A stretch of 64,000 nucleotides of DNA from Leifsonia sp. Root227 (GCF_001428745.1 NZ_LMIO01000003.1:682001-746000); one strand, 5' to 3'; positions 6,704-17,264 are shown, numbered from the stretch's first letter. Program-made: numbers and translations. Notes: generated by a model not told the origin, from the sequence alone.

Positions 6704-9700
6704 ATGGCTGCAGGGCAGAACAACAGAAAACGACAGGACAGACAACGCGCGACGGGCGGCGCAGGGGCCGCACCGGAATCCGCGGCCGGGTCCAGGAGAG
6801 CGGCATCGGCCGCCCAGGACCAGGAGACCGCGAACTCCGGCGCCGCGCGCGGCCGGCGGGCGTCGGCGAAAGCCGGACCCGAGACGCCCCCGGCCACCAC
6901 TGGTCTCCGCTTCGCGGCGTCCTGGCGGCGCGTCGGCCACCCCGGCATCGCCTTCGGCGGCCCTGACCCCAGCCCAGGTCCCGGCATCCCGCGCTTCCCG
7001 GGCGCTCCACCCTTCGGCGGCGTTCACTCTGGGCTCCCACGGCACGACCCGGATGCGCGCGCAACGATCGTCGCCGACATCATCCGGCCGGACGACCTGG
7101 TCGCCCTCACCGTCACCTTCACGGGATGCACGCTCACCGACAGCGCGAACCCCACCGTGACGCCTGACGCGCCGGCCGCCGCACCAGCCGCGGGCGACGC
7201 CGCCGCGCCGACCATGACCGTCGACTTCGCGTTCCAGCACCTGCACGAGGAGGCCCTGTACGAGGCGCCGACCGGCCCGCCGGCGCTCATCGTCGACCCT
7301 GTGACGGGGAAGCCCATTCCGGACACGGCGACGCCATCCCCGGCCGGGGCCACCGTGCATCCGATCGTCGGGCACCGGCCGGCGCGCGGGTCGCGGCTCG
7401 TGTTCTCCGTGCCGCAGGGGGAGAGCATCCCGTTCACCTCCGCCGGGATCCTGGCGGCGATCACCAGGCTGACGCCCGTGCTGCATCCCCTGGCCGCGCC
7501 CTCCGGCACAGCGCCCGCACCCTGGAACCCCGGCGACAACCCGGCAGCGGCGAACCAGGGGAACGCAGAAGCAGGCGGGTTCCACCAGCGCGTGGTCGTC
7601 GGAAAGGGCATCATCGCCACGCTCACCGGCAGCGGTGTCGTCCTGCACGCCGCGACCGCAGCCCAGCAGCGCACGGTCGCGGGGCCGGCCACCCTGGACA
7701 ACCTCGTGTCGACGGCGAAGGTGCTCGGTCAGGTGCGCGCATCCATCGCGGCCGTGCGGCCCGTCGTAGCGGACGGCGTGAAGCTCGGCGGACTCGACGA
7801 GAGCCTGGCAGGCGCCATCCCGATCGGCCCCGTCGGTCGCGGCCCCATCGGCGGAGTCGGCAACCTCCCTCGCACGCGCCCGATCCTCAGCGACAAGCCA
7901 GACTCTGGGCAGACCGCCATCGAAGCACCGTTCCGGCTGATGATCTCGCCCACAGCGGACGGCCGCTGGGCGCACGCGGTCGCGCCCGTGCCGAGCGCGA
8001 CAGCGCCAGGATTCGTGGAGCTGTGGCACTCCAGGCTCGGGGTCGCCTCCGACGATCCGGCCGCGCCGGACGAGCGCGACGCCGACCACCGGGTGATCCG
8101 CGCGATCTGGACCCGCGACCGCGACAGCGTCACCGCCGCAGACTGGCAGTCCGCGGCCGTCGACCAGGCAGGCGGCGCATTCACGGTTCCTCCGGTCGGC
8201 GGAGACTCCCCGTTCCGCGCGTCGCTGAACGCGGCGGACCGGCATCGGCTGGTGCGGCAGACGTCGGAGTCGTGGCTGGCCAAGAACAGACGCAGCCGCA
8301 TCGACCCGATCCCGGTCGGTGCGAAAGCGCTGTGGCTGTCCGGGCTCGGCGCGACGCTCGACCTGCACGGGGCGTGGCCGACCCTGCCGTACTCGCTGGC
8401 CGGGCTCGCCTCCGTGCTCGCCTGGGATCACCAGGCGCCGTTCGGCCGCGACCAGTACGTGCGCGTCGCATACCCGGGATACCTGTTCCCGCTCGGTCAC
8501 AAGGCCGCGCTCATCAAGGTGACAGAGCGCAAGATGAAGGCCGCGACGGGCGGATCGTACGCCGGGCTCTACCAGCGGAAGTTCATCGTGCTGCTGGAGC
8601 GCTCGCGCAGCTATGACGGTCAGCGCGACTTCCCGTTCGCCTCCATCGAGCTGCAGCCGTCTGTGACACCGGTGATCGACGATCCCGGCGCCTCGGAGAA
8701 CTCGTCGTTCTGGCCGACCATCGCGGGCAAGCGATTCCTCTGGGTGGTCAACACCGTCGACCGTGACGCGCAGCCGATCCGGCTGAGCTTCCCGATGCTG
8801 TGGGTGAGCGAGTCGGTGCAGCCGCCCGACTTCGCCACCGTCATCCACGCGAAGTACGACGACGACCCCGACCGCGAGGTCCCGGCGCACGGTCAACGGG
8901 TCGCGTTCGCGCCTCGCCCTGCCACCGGCGCCGGGGATGCGCAGGCGGAGACGCAGACCATCCGGCTCCTCGGCACCCCGGTGGTCGGCTCGTCCACCCC
9001 GACGATGAGCTCGGCCGACGTCGTGCTCCCTGCCGTGCAGCACCTGTCAGCGACGCCGAGCCTGCCGGTCGCGTACGCCAAGCAGTTCCTCTCCACCGGG
9101 CTGGATGCAGGCAACGCCGGCCAGGTGTGGGCGAACGTGCTGGCCGATGACGGCACCATCGCGGCCGCCGACTTCCCCGACCTCACCGCCCACGGCATCC
9201 CGCTGCCGTCGCTGTCATTCGGCGGCTCAGGCTCGACCAGCGGAACGGACAAGGGCGGCGGGTTCATCGCGCCGAACCTGCCGATCCGTGGCGTCTCGGC
9301 GCTCTCCGGCCCCGTCGGCGACATCGACAACGCCATCCATCAGGACTTCGACCCCGTCGCCTACCTCAAGGGCGCTCTGCCGAAACTGTTCGGCCTCGTC
9401 GACCTGGTGGATGTGATCGAAGCCATCACCGGCGAACCGCTCAAGCTCCCGAAGGTCGTCTCGCAGGCCGTGCAGCTCATCGAGGGCTTCATCGACGACG
9501 TGCAGCGGCTGCGGGATGCGGCCGAGCAGGCGGTGCGGGATGCGCAGCTCGCCGTCGACAAGGCAGCAGACCGGTCGAACGATGCCGTCGCCAAGGCCAC
9601 AGCCATCCGCGACCAGGTGCTGGCGGCGAAGGACGCGATCGTCGCCATCGTCACCGATTTCCCCGGTCAGCTCGCCGGAGCCGTCGCATCGCCGCCCACC

Positions 9701-10912
9701 GTCAGCACCGCGCAGCTCCAGGACACGATCGGCCAGGTCGGCACCGCGCTCGACGGCGTGCTCGCCATCGACGGCCTCCCCACCTTCGCCCGCAACCAGC
9801 TCACCTCGCTGAAGAAGGCCATCGACCCGGTCGTCGCCGATGTGGACGCGGCGCTCAAGGCCATCGACTTCCTCCGCGGCCTCGCCTCGGACACCCCGCA
9901 GGTGCGGTTCCGGTTCGAGTGGACGCCGGAGATGAAGTCGTGGCCCGCCGGAGCAGACCCCATCCTGAGCCTGCAGAAGGACAGCCTGGTCATCGCCATC
10001 GACGGCCGCGCGAGCGCGACGGGGGACATGACCGTCGACGTGCTGGCCGAGCTGCGCGACTTCCAGCTCAACCTGCTGCCTGGAGCGACACTCATCCGGG
10101 TGCCGTTCGAGCACATGTCGTTCAAGGCCGGCTCCAACGGCAAGACCGACGTGGATGTGGTGCTCGGCGACCTGAAGTTCGTCGGCCTGCTCTCGTTCGT
10201 GGAGGTCATCAAGGAGCTGATCCCGTTCGACGGGTTCTCCGACCCGCCCTTCCTCGACGTCTCCCCGTCCGGGCTGAGCGCGGGTTTCACCCTCGCGCTG
10301 CCGAACGTCGCCATCGGCGTGTTCAACCTGTCGAACATGTCGCTCGGCGCGGACGTGCAGGTGCCGTTCCTCGGCAAGTCCGTCACGGTCGGATTCAACT
10401 TCTGCACCAGGGAGCGGCCGTTCACCCTCGCCGTCGTCTTCCTCGGCGGGGGCGGCTGGTTCGGGATGCGCATCGGGCCGAAGAAGCTGGAGATCCTGGA
10501 GATCGGACTCGAAGCCGGCGCGTGCCTCGCGGTCGACCTGGGGGTCGCCTCCGGTTCGATCTCGGCGATGATCGGCATCTACATCCGGCTCGAAGCCGAC
10601 AAGGGTTCGCTCACCGGGTACTTCCGGCTGCGCGGCGAGGTGGATGTGCTCGGACTCATCTCCGCCTCGATCGAGCTCTACATGGAGCTCGTCTACCAGT
10701 TCGACACCGGGAAGATGATCGGCAGGGCGACCATCACCGTGCAGGTGAAGGTGCTGTTCTTCTCCGCGTCCGTGCAGATCAGCGCCGAACGCCAGTTCGC
10801 CGGGTCCAACGGCGACCCGAGCTTCCGTGAGGTGATGTGCGAGCCGGACGGCGCCTCGCCCGCGTGGGCCGATTATTGCGAAGCATTCGGAACGGAAGGG
10901 GTGCCGGCATGA
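6704..10912 (+). CDS. Giant protein A of a coupled pair (about 1402 aa), function unknown
   Basis: Not recognised. The ATG at 6704 is chosen as the first good start in frame, though its ribosome site is weak; an in-frame ATG at 6635 would add 23 residues. Residues 1-110 are basic and rich in Ala, Gly and Pro, likely disordered. Residues about 110-900 look globular, with aromatic-rich strands such as FWPTIAGKRFLWVVNT. Residues about 915-985 form a heptad-like, charged coiled coil (IDDVQRLRDAAEQAVRDAQ). Residues about 1065-1385 are long alternating strands with many Gly and hydrophobic residues (VFLGGGGWFGMRIGPKK), resembling a large beta-sheet or barrel-like domain. No signal peptide and no clear membrane helix. 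Its stop overlaps the start of giant protein B (ATGA), which implies a complex made in fixed ratio. Confidence 0.75.
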   Translation: MAAGQNNRKRQDRQRATGGAGAAPESAAGSRRAASAAQDQETANSGAARGRRASAKAGPETPPATTGLRFAASWRRVGHPGIAFGGPDPSPGPGIPRFPGAPPFGGVHSGLPRHDPDARATIVADIIRPDDLVALTVTFTGCTLTDSANPTVTPDAPAAAPAAGDAAAPTMTVDFAFQHLHEEALYEAPTGPPALIVDPVTGKPIPDTATPSPAGATVHPIVGHRPARGSRLVFSVPQGESIPFTSAGILAAITRLTPVLHPLAAPSGTAPAPWNPGDNPAAANQGNAEAGGFHQRVVVGKGIIATLTGSGVVLHAATAAQQRTVAGPATLDNLVSTAKVLGQVRASIAAVRPVVADGVKLGGLDESLAGAIPIGPVGRGPIGGVGNLPRTRPILSDKPDSGQTAIEAPFRLMISPTADGRWAHAVAPVPSATAPGFVELWHSRLGVASDDPAAPDERDADHRVIRAIWTRDRDSVTAADWQSAAVDQAGGAFTVPPVGGDSPFRASLNAADRHRLVRQTSESWLAKNRRSRIDPIPVGAKALWLSGLGATLDLHGAWPTLPYSLAGLASVLAWDHQAPFGRDQYVRVAYPGYLFPLGHKAALIKVTERKMKAATGGSYAGLYQRKFIVLLERSRSYDGQRDFPFASIELQPSVTPVIDDPGASENSSFWPTIAGKRFLWVVNTVDRDAQPIRLSFPMLWVSESVQPPDFATVIHAKYDDDPDREVPAHGQRVAFAPRPATGAGDAQAETQTIRLLGTPVVGSSTPTMSSADVVLPAVQHLSATPSLPVAYAKQFLSTGLDAGNAGQVWANVLADDGTIAAADFPDLTAHGIPLPSLSFGGSGSTSGTDKGGGFIAPNLPIRGVSALSGPVGDIDNAIHQDFDPVAYLKGALPKLFGLVDLVDVIEAITGEPLKLPKVVSQAVQLIEGFIDDVQRLRDAAEQAVRDAQLAVDKAADRSNDAVAKATAIRDQVLAAKDAIVAIVTDFPGQLAGAVASPPTVSTAQLQDTIGQVGTALDGVLAIDGLPTFARNQLTSLKKAIDPVVADVDAALKAIDFLRGLASDTPQVRFRFEWTPEMKSWPAGADPILSLQKDSLVIAIDGRASATGDMTVDVLAELRDFQLNLLPGATLIRVPFEHMSFKAGSNGKTDVDVVLGDLKFVGLLSFVEVIKELIPFDGFSDPPFLDVSPSGLSAGFTLALPNVAIGVFNLSNMSLGADVQVPFLGKSVTVGFNFCTRERPFTLAVVFLGGGGWFGMRIGPKKLEILEIGLEAGACLAVDLGVASGSISAMIGIYIRLEADKGSLTGYFRLRGEVDVLGLISASIELYMELVYQFDTGKMIGRATITVQVKVLFFSASVQISAERQFAGSNGDPSFREVMCEPDGASPAWADYCEAFGTEGVPA

Positions 10913-13900
10913 GCACCGAGACGTTCATGACGACCGTGCTGCCGCGGTCCACGAGGCAGGACGCCGACGCGCACGTATCGGTCTTCATCAGCCCGAAGCT
11001 GGTACCGGATGCGGCGTCCGCCAGGCTCGACACGTTCGCGCTGTTCCCGCACTGGGCAGCGCTCGTGCTCGACGGCGCGACGATCGAGCTCGCCGACGAC
11101 AACGGAGCGCTCGCATCCACGGTGGCGACCGCCGCGGAGCTGGCACCGGACGCGACGGTCTGGGACACGATCTTCCCTCCAGACACCCCGGTGTCCGGCA
11201 ACCCCGTTCCCCGGCTCGACCAGAACAGGTGGCGTGGTTTCTCCGCCCGCTCCGTGCACGACATCGGCAAGCTGGTGCACCTTGCGACCGTGCTGTCCGA
11301 CCCGACGAGCCTGCCTGCGCCGTCCGCGCATCCCCTTGCGGAGCAGGCGCTCGGGATGGCGCAGCGCTGGCCGAGGCACGACACCCCCGACCGTCGCAAC
11401 CTCGAATTCGACGAAGCGCGGCTGACAGCCTTCCTCGACGAGATCGTCGAGACGGATGCGGAGCCGCAGGAGGTCTCGCGGAAGATCGCCGCGAACGAGG
11501 ACTGGTTCCTGCGCGCGCTCGGCGAGCTGCATCGCGCCAGGCGGTACTACGAGCGACCGGAGTCGGAGCAGCCGTACCAGGAGGTGCCGGACACGCAGCC
11601 GACAGGCCTGCCGCGCCAGGGGCCGGAGTTCCACGAGCGGGTCGGCACGATCGGCGACCACGCAGCGCTGCTGCGGAAGACGGGGCTGGTCGTCGACCTG
11701 AAGGTGAGCGACCCGTCCAGGCTGCTGACGTCGCGCTGGCTCACCGCCGTGGTGGCTGTGAACGGGAAGACGACAGCCTGCCGCCCGACGCACGTGTTCG
11801 TGCGTGCGCTCGGCGACGGGACGTTCGTGACGGTCGCGCAGACAGGGGACTGGGTGGACGGTTCGCTCGCCCTCGGCGACGACAGCCTGTTCTCGGTGCT
11901 CGACCTGGATGCGGACGGCACGGCGCTGAAGACGGAGCGATTCGTCTGGACTCTGCCGAGGCTGCTGCACGTGCAGGACAACGACGACCCCGTCAACGCG
12001 GCGACGCCCGCGATGCGCGCGAGCGGCCTCACCGTCTCCCGCGCAGAGGAGGCGCAGAGCGCGAAGGACCAGCTCGCCCACCAGGCGGCGCTCGAGACCA
12101 CCTCTGTGCCCGACCTGTTCACCGAGCAGGTGACCAGGGGGATGCGCGTGGAGGTCTGGGACGACACCGTGCGCACCTGGTCGTCGCTGCACGCGCGGAT
12201 CGCCGACGTGGCCGCGCGGCACGACGACGGCACGTACACGCCGGTCTTCACCGGCCTGCCGGAACAGGGTTTCATCCAGGGGACCGCTGCCAATCAGACG
12301 CCGGGAGACCCCGCCAACCCGGTCAATGTGCACGAGGCCGTGTTCGGCTGGGAGGGCTGGAGCCTGTCCGCCCCTCGGCCTGGCAAGCGCGTGCGCAACG
12401 AGCAGCAGGTGGTCGACGGGCGCGAGCAGACGGTGGAAGTGGTCGAGGACGTGCCGGACGACGTTCCGGACCCGACGCATCCCCTGCGGTTCGTCAACCG
12501 GGTGGCGCCTGGGACGCTGCCGCGGCTGCGATTCGGGCGCTCGTACGCGTTCCGCGCCTGGCAGGTCGACCTCGCTGGGAACACCCGCGCCGACGAGCTG
12601 AACCCGCAGCCGCTGCCCCCGGGACCGCCGCCGGAGGCGATCGCGGCCGGCCTGCAGACCGCGCCGCCGCCGCTGTTCGACGCACCGGGGGCGACGATCG
12701 GGCCGGTGCTCTCCGGCCTGCGCGACGGGACGGCGGCGCTCCACGAAGCGCGGATCGCTGTGGAGGACGCCGCACGGGTCGCCGCAGAGACGCCGGCGAC
12801 CCGTGGGCAGGCGGACGCGGCGGGTGCAGCGGGCGGGGCGGACGCGGTGGATGCCGCCGGCACGCTTCGCTCTGTCTTTTCCGCAGCGCCGCCGGCCGCG
12901 GTGATCGACGGTCTGCTCGGCCGGGTGAGGGCCAGGGCGCAGGGGACGGGGGTCGCGCGCGTCGCGATCGCCACGAGCGCGGCGGTCGCCGACCGCCGCA
13001 GCCTGGTGGACGCGGCGTTCGCCGCCGCCGTCGTCGACCCTGCGATCCCGTTCGCCCAGCCGACGTCCACGCGCGATCCGGCGAGCCTTGCGGCCGTCGC
13101 GGCAGCACAGCTCCGCGGCCAGCCGGAGTTCCAGCGCGCGGGTGGGGCGCTCGATCCCGCGGTGGTCGCCGGGGCGGTGCTCGCCGCGATGAAGAAGGTC
13201 ACGCCGCTGGTTCCCTTCCTGCGCTGGGACCCCATCCCGTCGCCGGCGCTCGTGCCTCGGCGCCGCTACACGGAGGGGGAGTCGCTGCGCGTGCTCGTTG
13301 TCCGCTCCGGGGTGACGCAAGACCCGGACACGCTCGCGATCACGGTCACCGACCCCGCCGCGTACGCCGCAGGCGTCCCCGCGTCGCTCGGCTACGCCGC
13401 CGACACCGGACGCCACCTCACCGCGCCGAAGACCAGCCAGATCCAGGCAGAGGAGCACGGCGAGTTCGACACGGCCATCGGCTCCGACCAGGCCGCGTCG
13501 CAACGCGCGGCGCTCGCAGCGATCCTGCGCGAGAACGGCAGCTTCTTCGACATCGACGTGGCCGACCTCGCGAACGTGGGGGCGCGCATCCCGCAGCCGG
13601 GCATGGCGCTGCTCAGCCAGACCCTCGAACCGGACGGCAGCCAGCCGGTGCCGTCCCCGGCCAACGGGCTCAGGATGCTCCCGCTCCGGCCGGGCGAGCT
13701 GCCGGACCCCGACCCCGCCGTCGAAGCGCTGCGGCTCCGGCCGGGCGACGCGCCGGCGCCAGGGCAGTATGTGGTGCACAACGTCGACGAGCTGGAGCTG
13801 CCGTATCTGCCTGACCCGATCGCGGACGGCGTCAGCTTCGTCTTCCCCGAGGCAGGGGCGGGCCGCACCATCAGGTTCCCGTTCGGCACAGAGGGCTTCA

Positions 13901-15726
13901 CGGCCGCATACCAGGGCGAGTGGCCGGACAGGAAGCCGTTCCTGCTGGCGCTGGAGGGCGGGGACGTGCTGGACGCCGCGGTGGCGGGGAGGAGCATCCG
14001 GTTCGTGCTGCCTCCCGGCGATGTGCAGCGCGCGCGCCTGGCGAGCAGCCTGGTGCGCGCCCGGCTCGATTGGCTGGGGATCTGGCGCAGCTTCGCCACG
14101 GTGCTGCAGCAGACGCCCGAGGTGCGCGAGGCCGCAGTCGACGGGTGGCTGTGGGGGCTGACGCCGTTCGAGGACCTGACCTTCGTGCACGCCGTTCCCC
14201 GGCCGCTGGAGGCGCCGCGGCCGACCGTGCTGCACGCGCTGCGGCTGCCGGGGGACACCGCGTCGTTCCTGTTCGGCGGCGTCGACATCGACGGGCAGAG
14301 CACGGACAGCATCACGGCGCAGGCGTCGTGGGACGAGCCGGTCGACGACATCACCCAGGATGCGCCGTCCACGGCCCACACGGATGCCATCGCGTTCACC
14401 ACGCCGATCCTCCCCGAGGAGGACATCGCCGTGCTCGCCGGGCACGACGGGCTGATCACACTGCCGGGCTACGGGCCGCTGCGCACCCACGAGTCGACGC
14501 ACCGCTTCGCCGACACCAAGCACCGCACGGTGTCGTACTTCTTCCGCGCGGCGACCCGCTTCCGCGAGTACTTCGCCCCCGAGCTCCTGCGCGGCGACCC
14601 CGCGAACCCGCTCGACGACGGAGCGAGCGTGATCGGGGAGACGGTGGAGGTGTCCGTGCCGTCGAGCGCGCGCCCCGCCGCGCCGGTCATCCACTCTGTG
14701 CTGCCGCTGTTCCGCTGGAACGAGGGTGTGGAACCGGAGCAGCCGATGGCGCGCAGGGTCACCAGGCAGGCCGGGGTGCGCATCTACCTGCAGCGTCCCT
14801 GGTATTCGAGCGGGGACGGCGAACTGCTCGCCGTGCTGCTCGCGGCGAACGGCAACGACGTGTTCGGCGAGCCGCCGGACGACCCTGGCACCGGTTTCCC
14901 GTACGTGAGCCAGTGGGGAGGCGACCCGCTCTGGGTGAGCGCCCCCGTCGCCGCCCGGCCGCTGCAGACGGTGCAGCTCGACGACCTGCTGCACTCCTCC
15001 GGCATCGACGATGAGCCCCGCCCAGGCCGGCCGGTGACCCCGGCCGTCTCGCTCCCGCTCCCCGCAGGGGTCGCGGACAGGAACGTTCTCGCGGTCGGCT
15101 ACCGGCCGCAGTACAGCGCGGAGCGGAAGCTCTGGTATGTGGACATCGCGATCGACCCGGGCACCGCGTTCTGGCCGTTCGTGCGGCTCGCCGTCGCCCG
15201 CTATCAGCCGGACAGCGTGGCGGGGGAGCACCTGTCGTCTCCGGTGCGCTGCGACTTCGTGCAGCTCACGCCGGAGCGCATCGCGAGCGTCAGTCGCACC
15301 GACGACACGCACGTGAGGGTGGTGGTCAGCGGCACGCGCGGCCTCACCCGCGACACCACGGCGCCCCGGTTCGGGCTGGAGGGCGCGTTCGCGCGGCCGG
15401 TGGATGAGAACCGGCTGCTGGTGGCGAGCATCCAGACCGTCGACCCTGCGATCGGCGGCGACCTCGGCTGGCGCACCGTGGCGACGGAGGAGCTGGTGCT
15501 GCGCGGCACGGGAGCGAACGCGTTCGAGGGCGCCTGGGTCGGCGAGCTCGACGCCGGCGAGGTGGTGCCGCTGACCCGGCCAGGTCACAATCCCGCCTGG
15601 CGGGTGCACGTGGAGGAGTGGGAGCGGTTCCCCGGCGACCCGCCGGCCCCGGAGGACCAGCGCGTCTACCCGGACGGCCGGGTCTGGGAGCAGCGCCTGA
15701 TCTTCGCCGCCGACATCGAGCTCTGA
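10909..15726 (+). CDS. Giant protein B of a coupled pair (about 1605 aa), function unknown
   Basis: Not recognised. Start ATG at 10909 overlaps the stop of giant protein A. No signal peptide or membrane helix is seen. Residues about 1-590 are acidic and globular, with a conserved-looking FGRSYAFRAWQVDLAGNT near the end. Residues about 594-760 are an Ala-rich helical insertion. Residues 760-1605 are rich in beta strands with Pro, Trp and Arg, including FLRWDPIPSPALVPRRRYT, ELELPYLPDPIADG, SVLPLFRWNEG, VRIYLQRPWYSSGDGELL (near residue 1296) and YRPQYSAERKLWYVDI. These look like repeated strand-loop modules of a structural assembly. Codon use matches the surrounding chromosome, so recent transfer is not indicated. 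The partner and tight coupling are the only contextual clues. Confidence 0.78.
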   Translation: MSTETFMTTVLPRSTRQDADAHVSVFISPKLVPDAASARLDTFALFPHWAALVLDGATIELADDNGALASTVATAAELAPDATVWDTIFPPDTPVSGNPVPRLDQNRWRGFSARSVHDIGKLVHLATVLSDPTSLPAPSAHPLAEQALGMAQRWPRHDTPDRRNLEFDEARLTAFLDEIVETDAEPQEVSRKIAANEDWFLRALGELHRARRYYERPESEQPYQEVPDTQPTGLPRQGPEFHERVGTIGDHAALLRKTGLVVDLKVSDPSRLLTSRWLTAVVAVNGKTTACRPTHVFVRALGDGTFVTVAQTGDWVDGSLALGDDSLFSVLDLDADGTALKTERFVWTLPRLLHVQDNDDPVNAATPAMRASGLTVSRAEEAQSAKDQLAHQAALETTSVPDLFTEQVTRGMRVEVWDDTVRTWSSLHARIADVAARHDDGTYTPVFTGLPEQGFIQGTAANQTPGDPANPVNVHEAVFGWEGWSLSAPRPGKRVRNEQQVVDGREQTVEVVEDVPDDVPDPTHPLRFVNRVAPGTLPRLRFGRSYAFRAWQVDLAGNTRADELNPQPLPPGPPPEAIAAGLQTAPPPLFDAPGATIGPVLSGLRDGTAALHEARIAVEDAARVAAETPATRGQADAAGAAGGADAVDAAGTLRSVFSAAPPAAVIDGLLGRVRARAQGTGVARVAIATSAAVADRRSLVDAAFAAAVVDPAIPFAQPTSTRDPASLAAVAAAQLRGQPEFQRAGGALDPAVVAGAVLAAMKKVTPLVPFLRWDPIPSPALVPRRRYTEGESLRVLVVRSGVTQDPDTLAITVTDPAAYAAGVPASLGYAADTGRHLTAPKTSQIQAEEHGEFDTAIGSDQAASQRAALAAILRENGSFFDIDVADLANVGARIPQPGMALLSQTLEPDGSQPVPSPANGLRMLPLRPGELPDPDPAVEALRLRPGDAPAPGQYVVHNVDELELPYLPDPIADGVSFVFPEAGAGRTIRFPFGTEGFTAAYQGEWPDRKPFLLALEGGDVLDAAVAGRSIRFVLPPGDVQRARLASSLVRARLDWLGIWRSFATVLQQTPEVREAAVDGWLWGLTPFEDLTFVHAVPRPLEAPRPTVLHALRLPGDTASFLFGGVDIDGQSTDSITAQASWDEPVDDITQDAPSTAHTDAIAFTTPILPEEDIAVLAGHDGLITLPGYGPLRTHESTHRFADTKHRTVSYFFRAATRFREYFAPELLRGDPANPLDDGASVIGETVEVSVPSSARPAAPVIHSVLPLFRWNEGVEPEQPMARRVTRQAGVRIYLQRPWYSSGDGELLAVLLAANGNDVFGEPPDDPGTGFPYVSQWGGDPLWVSAPVAARPLQTVQLDDLLHSSGIDDEPRPGRPVTPAVSLPLPAGVADRNVLAVGYRPQYSAERKLWYVDIAIDPGTAFWPFVRLAVARYQPDSVAGEHLSSPVRCDFVQLTPERIASVSRTDDTHVRVVVSGTRGLTRDTTAPRFGLEGAFARPVDENRLLVASIQTVDPAIGGDLGWRTVATEELVLRGTGANAFEGAWVGELDAGEVVPLTRPGHNPAWRVHVEEWERFPGDPPAPEDQRVYPDGRVWEQRLIFAADIEL

Positions 15727-15807
15727 CCCCCGCAGCCTGCGACTCTGTCAGCTCCCAGAACTCCGTCCCGACGGTGATCGTGCGGCCGGGAGGCGCGGAA
15801 TCCGTCG

Positions 15808-17220
15808 CTACGGAGTCGCGGGCGGCGTGTCGCCCGGAAGCTCCTTCGTTCGGCGCGGCCGCACGAAGACGAGCAGCGCCAGGTGCACCACCGCGAGGGC
15901 CGTCGCAACGCTCACCGCCGCCAGCCAGGTGGATGCGGTGGTCCCGCCGGTGAACAGCAGGCCGAGCATCGTGGTCGCCACGATCGCGCCGACGTAGCGC
16001 GCGGTCTGGAAGATCCCCGCCGCGACACCGGCGTCCTGGGGGCGGGCCGCCGCGTACAGCGCCTGGTTCATCGCGATGCTGACCACGCAGTACGGAACGC
16101 CGAGCACGGCCGTGAGCACCAGCACGACCACCGGGGCCGTCGTCGCGGCGCCGACAGCCAGCAGCCCAGCGCCGACGATCAGCGCCGACGCGCCCCAGAG
16201 CAGCGTGGTGCGCACCCCGACGCGCTCGATCGCTCGCGCGGCGAACGGCGTCGCCACGATGGTCACCGCCGCGAGCGGGAACATCAGCAGGCCGGTGATC
16301 CCCGCCGAGTACCCTCCGTGCTCCTGCAGGAACTGCGGCAGCCCGAAGAACGCCGAGTAGTAGACGATGTTGAAGATCGCGAAGCACAGATACACCATCA
16401 GCAGGCGCCGGTTCGCCGCGAGCAGCCGCAGGTCGAGGAACGGGTGCGCGGTGCGCAGCTCGCGCCAGACGAACAGCGCCGCGGCGGCGATGCTCACCGG
16501 GAGCAGCCACCACAGCGGCTGCGGCCGCAGGTCGAGCAGGAAGACGAGCATCGTCGCCAGCGCCGTCACGAACGCCACGATGCCGGGGATGTCAGACTCG
16601 GCGACCACCTGCCGCAGCGGTGCCCGCACCCGCTCCGGATCGCGCGGCGCGAACAGCCACACCCCGGCGAAGGCGAGGAAGGCGATCGGCACGTTCACCC
16701 AGAAGATGGCCTGCCAGCCGAGGAAGGTCACCAGCACCCCGCCGAGCACGGGCCCGATCGCCGCCCCGGACGTGTTGGCGATCTGGATGCGCCCAAGCAA
16801 CCTGGGCGTCGCCGTGCGGGAGCCTGCCGCTGCCGACCCCGCCGTGATCGAGCGCAGCATCGCGATGGCGGACGGGAAGGCCGTCGCCGTGCCGACGGCG
16901 AGAGCCACCCGCCCGGCGCACACCGCGAAGAAGGAGGACGCGAACGGCGTGAGGGCGCAGGCGACCACGACCACGAGCATCCCGAACAGGAACAGCCTGC
17001 GCGGGCCGAACCGGTCGGCGAAGCGCCCCATCAGCGGCTGCCCGGCCGCCGAGGCGAGGTAGAAGGAGGTGATGACCCAGGTGACCGTGGCGATGTCCAC
17101 GCGGAAGCTGTGCTGCAACGAGACCAGGGCGACCGCGATCATCGACGAGTTCAGCGGGTTGAGCAGCGTCCCGACGCTGAGCGCTGCGACGGCGGCGCCC
17201 GGGCGCTTGGCATCGGTCAC
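15808..17220 (-). CDS. MFS drug/metabolite exporter, DHA2 (EmrB/QacA) type
   Basis: A 470-aa integral membrane protein with about 12-14 hydrophobic helices. It carries MFS signatures: TLLNPLNSSMIAVAL in the first helix, GRFADRFGPRRLFLFG (motif A between helices 2 and 3) and GGVLVTFLGWQAIFWVNVP (motif C region) typical of DHA2 exporters. It should use the proton gradient to export a small molecule from the cytoplasm. It is convergent with the giant gene pair and divergent, 44 bases away, from the deaminase gene. No adjacent TetR or MarR regulator is present, so no substrate hint is available. No obvious hairpin lies in the 81 bases between its stop and giant gene B. Confidence 0.87.
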   Translation of the reverse strand: MTDAKRPGAAVAALSVGTLLNPLNSSMIAVALVSLQHSFRVDIATVTWVITSFYLASAAGQPLMGRFADRFGPRRLFLFGMLVVVVACALTPFASSFFAVCAGRVALAVGTATAFPSAIAMLRSITAGSAAAGSRTATPRLLGRIQIANTSGAAIGPVLGGVLVTFLGWQAIFWVNVPIAFLAFAGVWLFAPRDPERVRAPLRQVVAESDIPGIVAFVTALATMLVFLLDLRPQPLWWLLPVSIAAAALFVWRELRTAHPFLDLRLLAANRRLLMVYLCFAIFNIVYYSAFFGLPQFLQEHGGYSAGITGLLMFPLAAVTIVATPFAARAIERVGVRTTLLWGASALIVGAGLLAVGAATTAPVVVLVLTAVLGVPYCVVSIAMNQALYAAARPQDAGVAAGIFQTARYVGAIVATTMLGLLFTGGTTASTWLAAVSVATALAVVHLALLVFVRPRRTKELPGDTPPATP

Positions 17221-17264
17221 GGCGTCCAGCCTACGACGACCGAGGCGGGGTCTATGGTGGCGGC

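Noticed and set aside
10873..15609. 1578-codon minus-strand open frame opposite giant gene B
   Set aside because: High-G+C genes often leave long antisense frames; this one is Arg/His/Gly-rich with no motifs, while the plus strand has normal protein composition and coupling to gene A.
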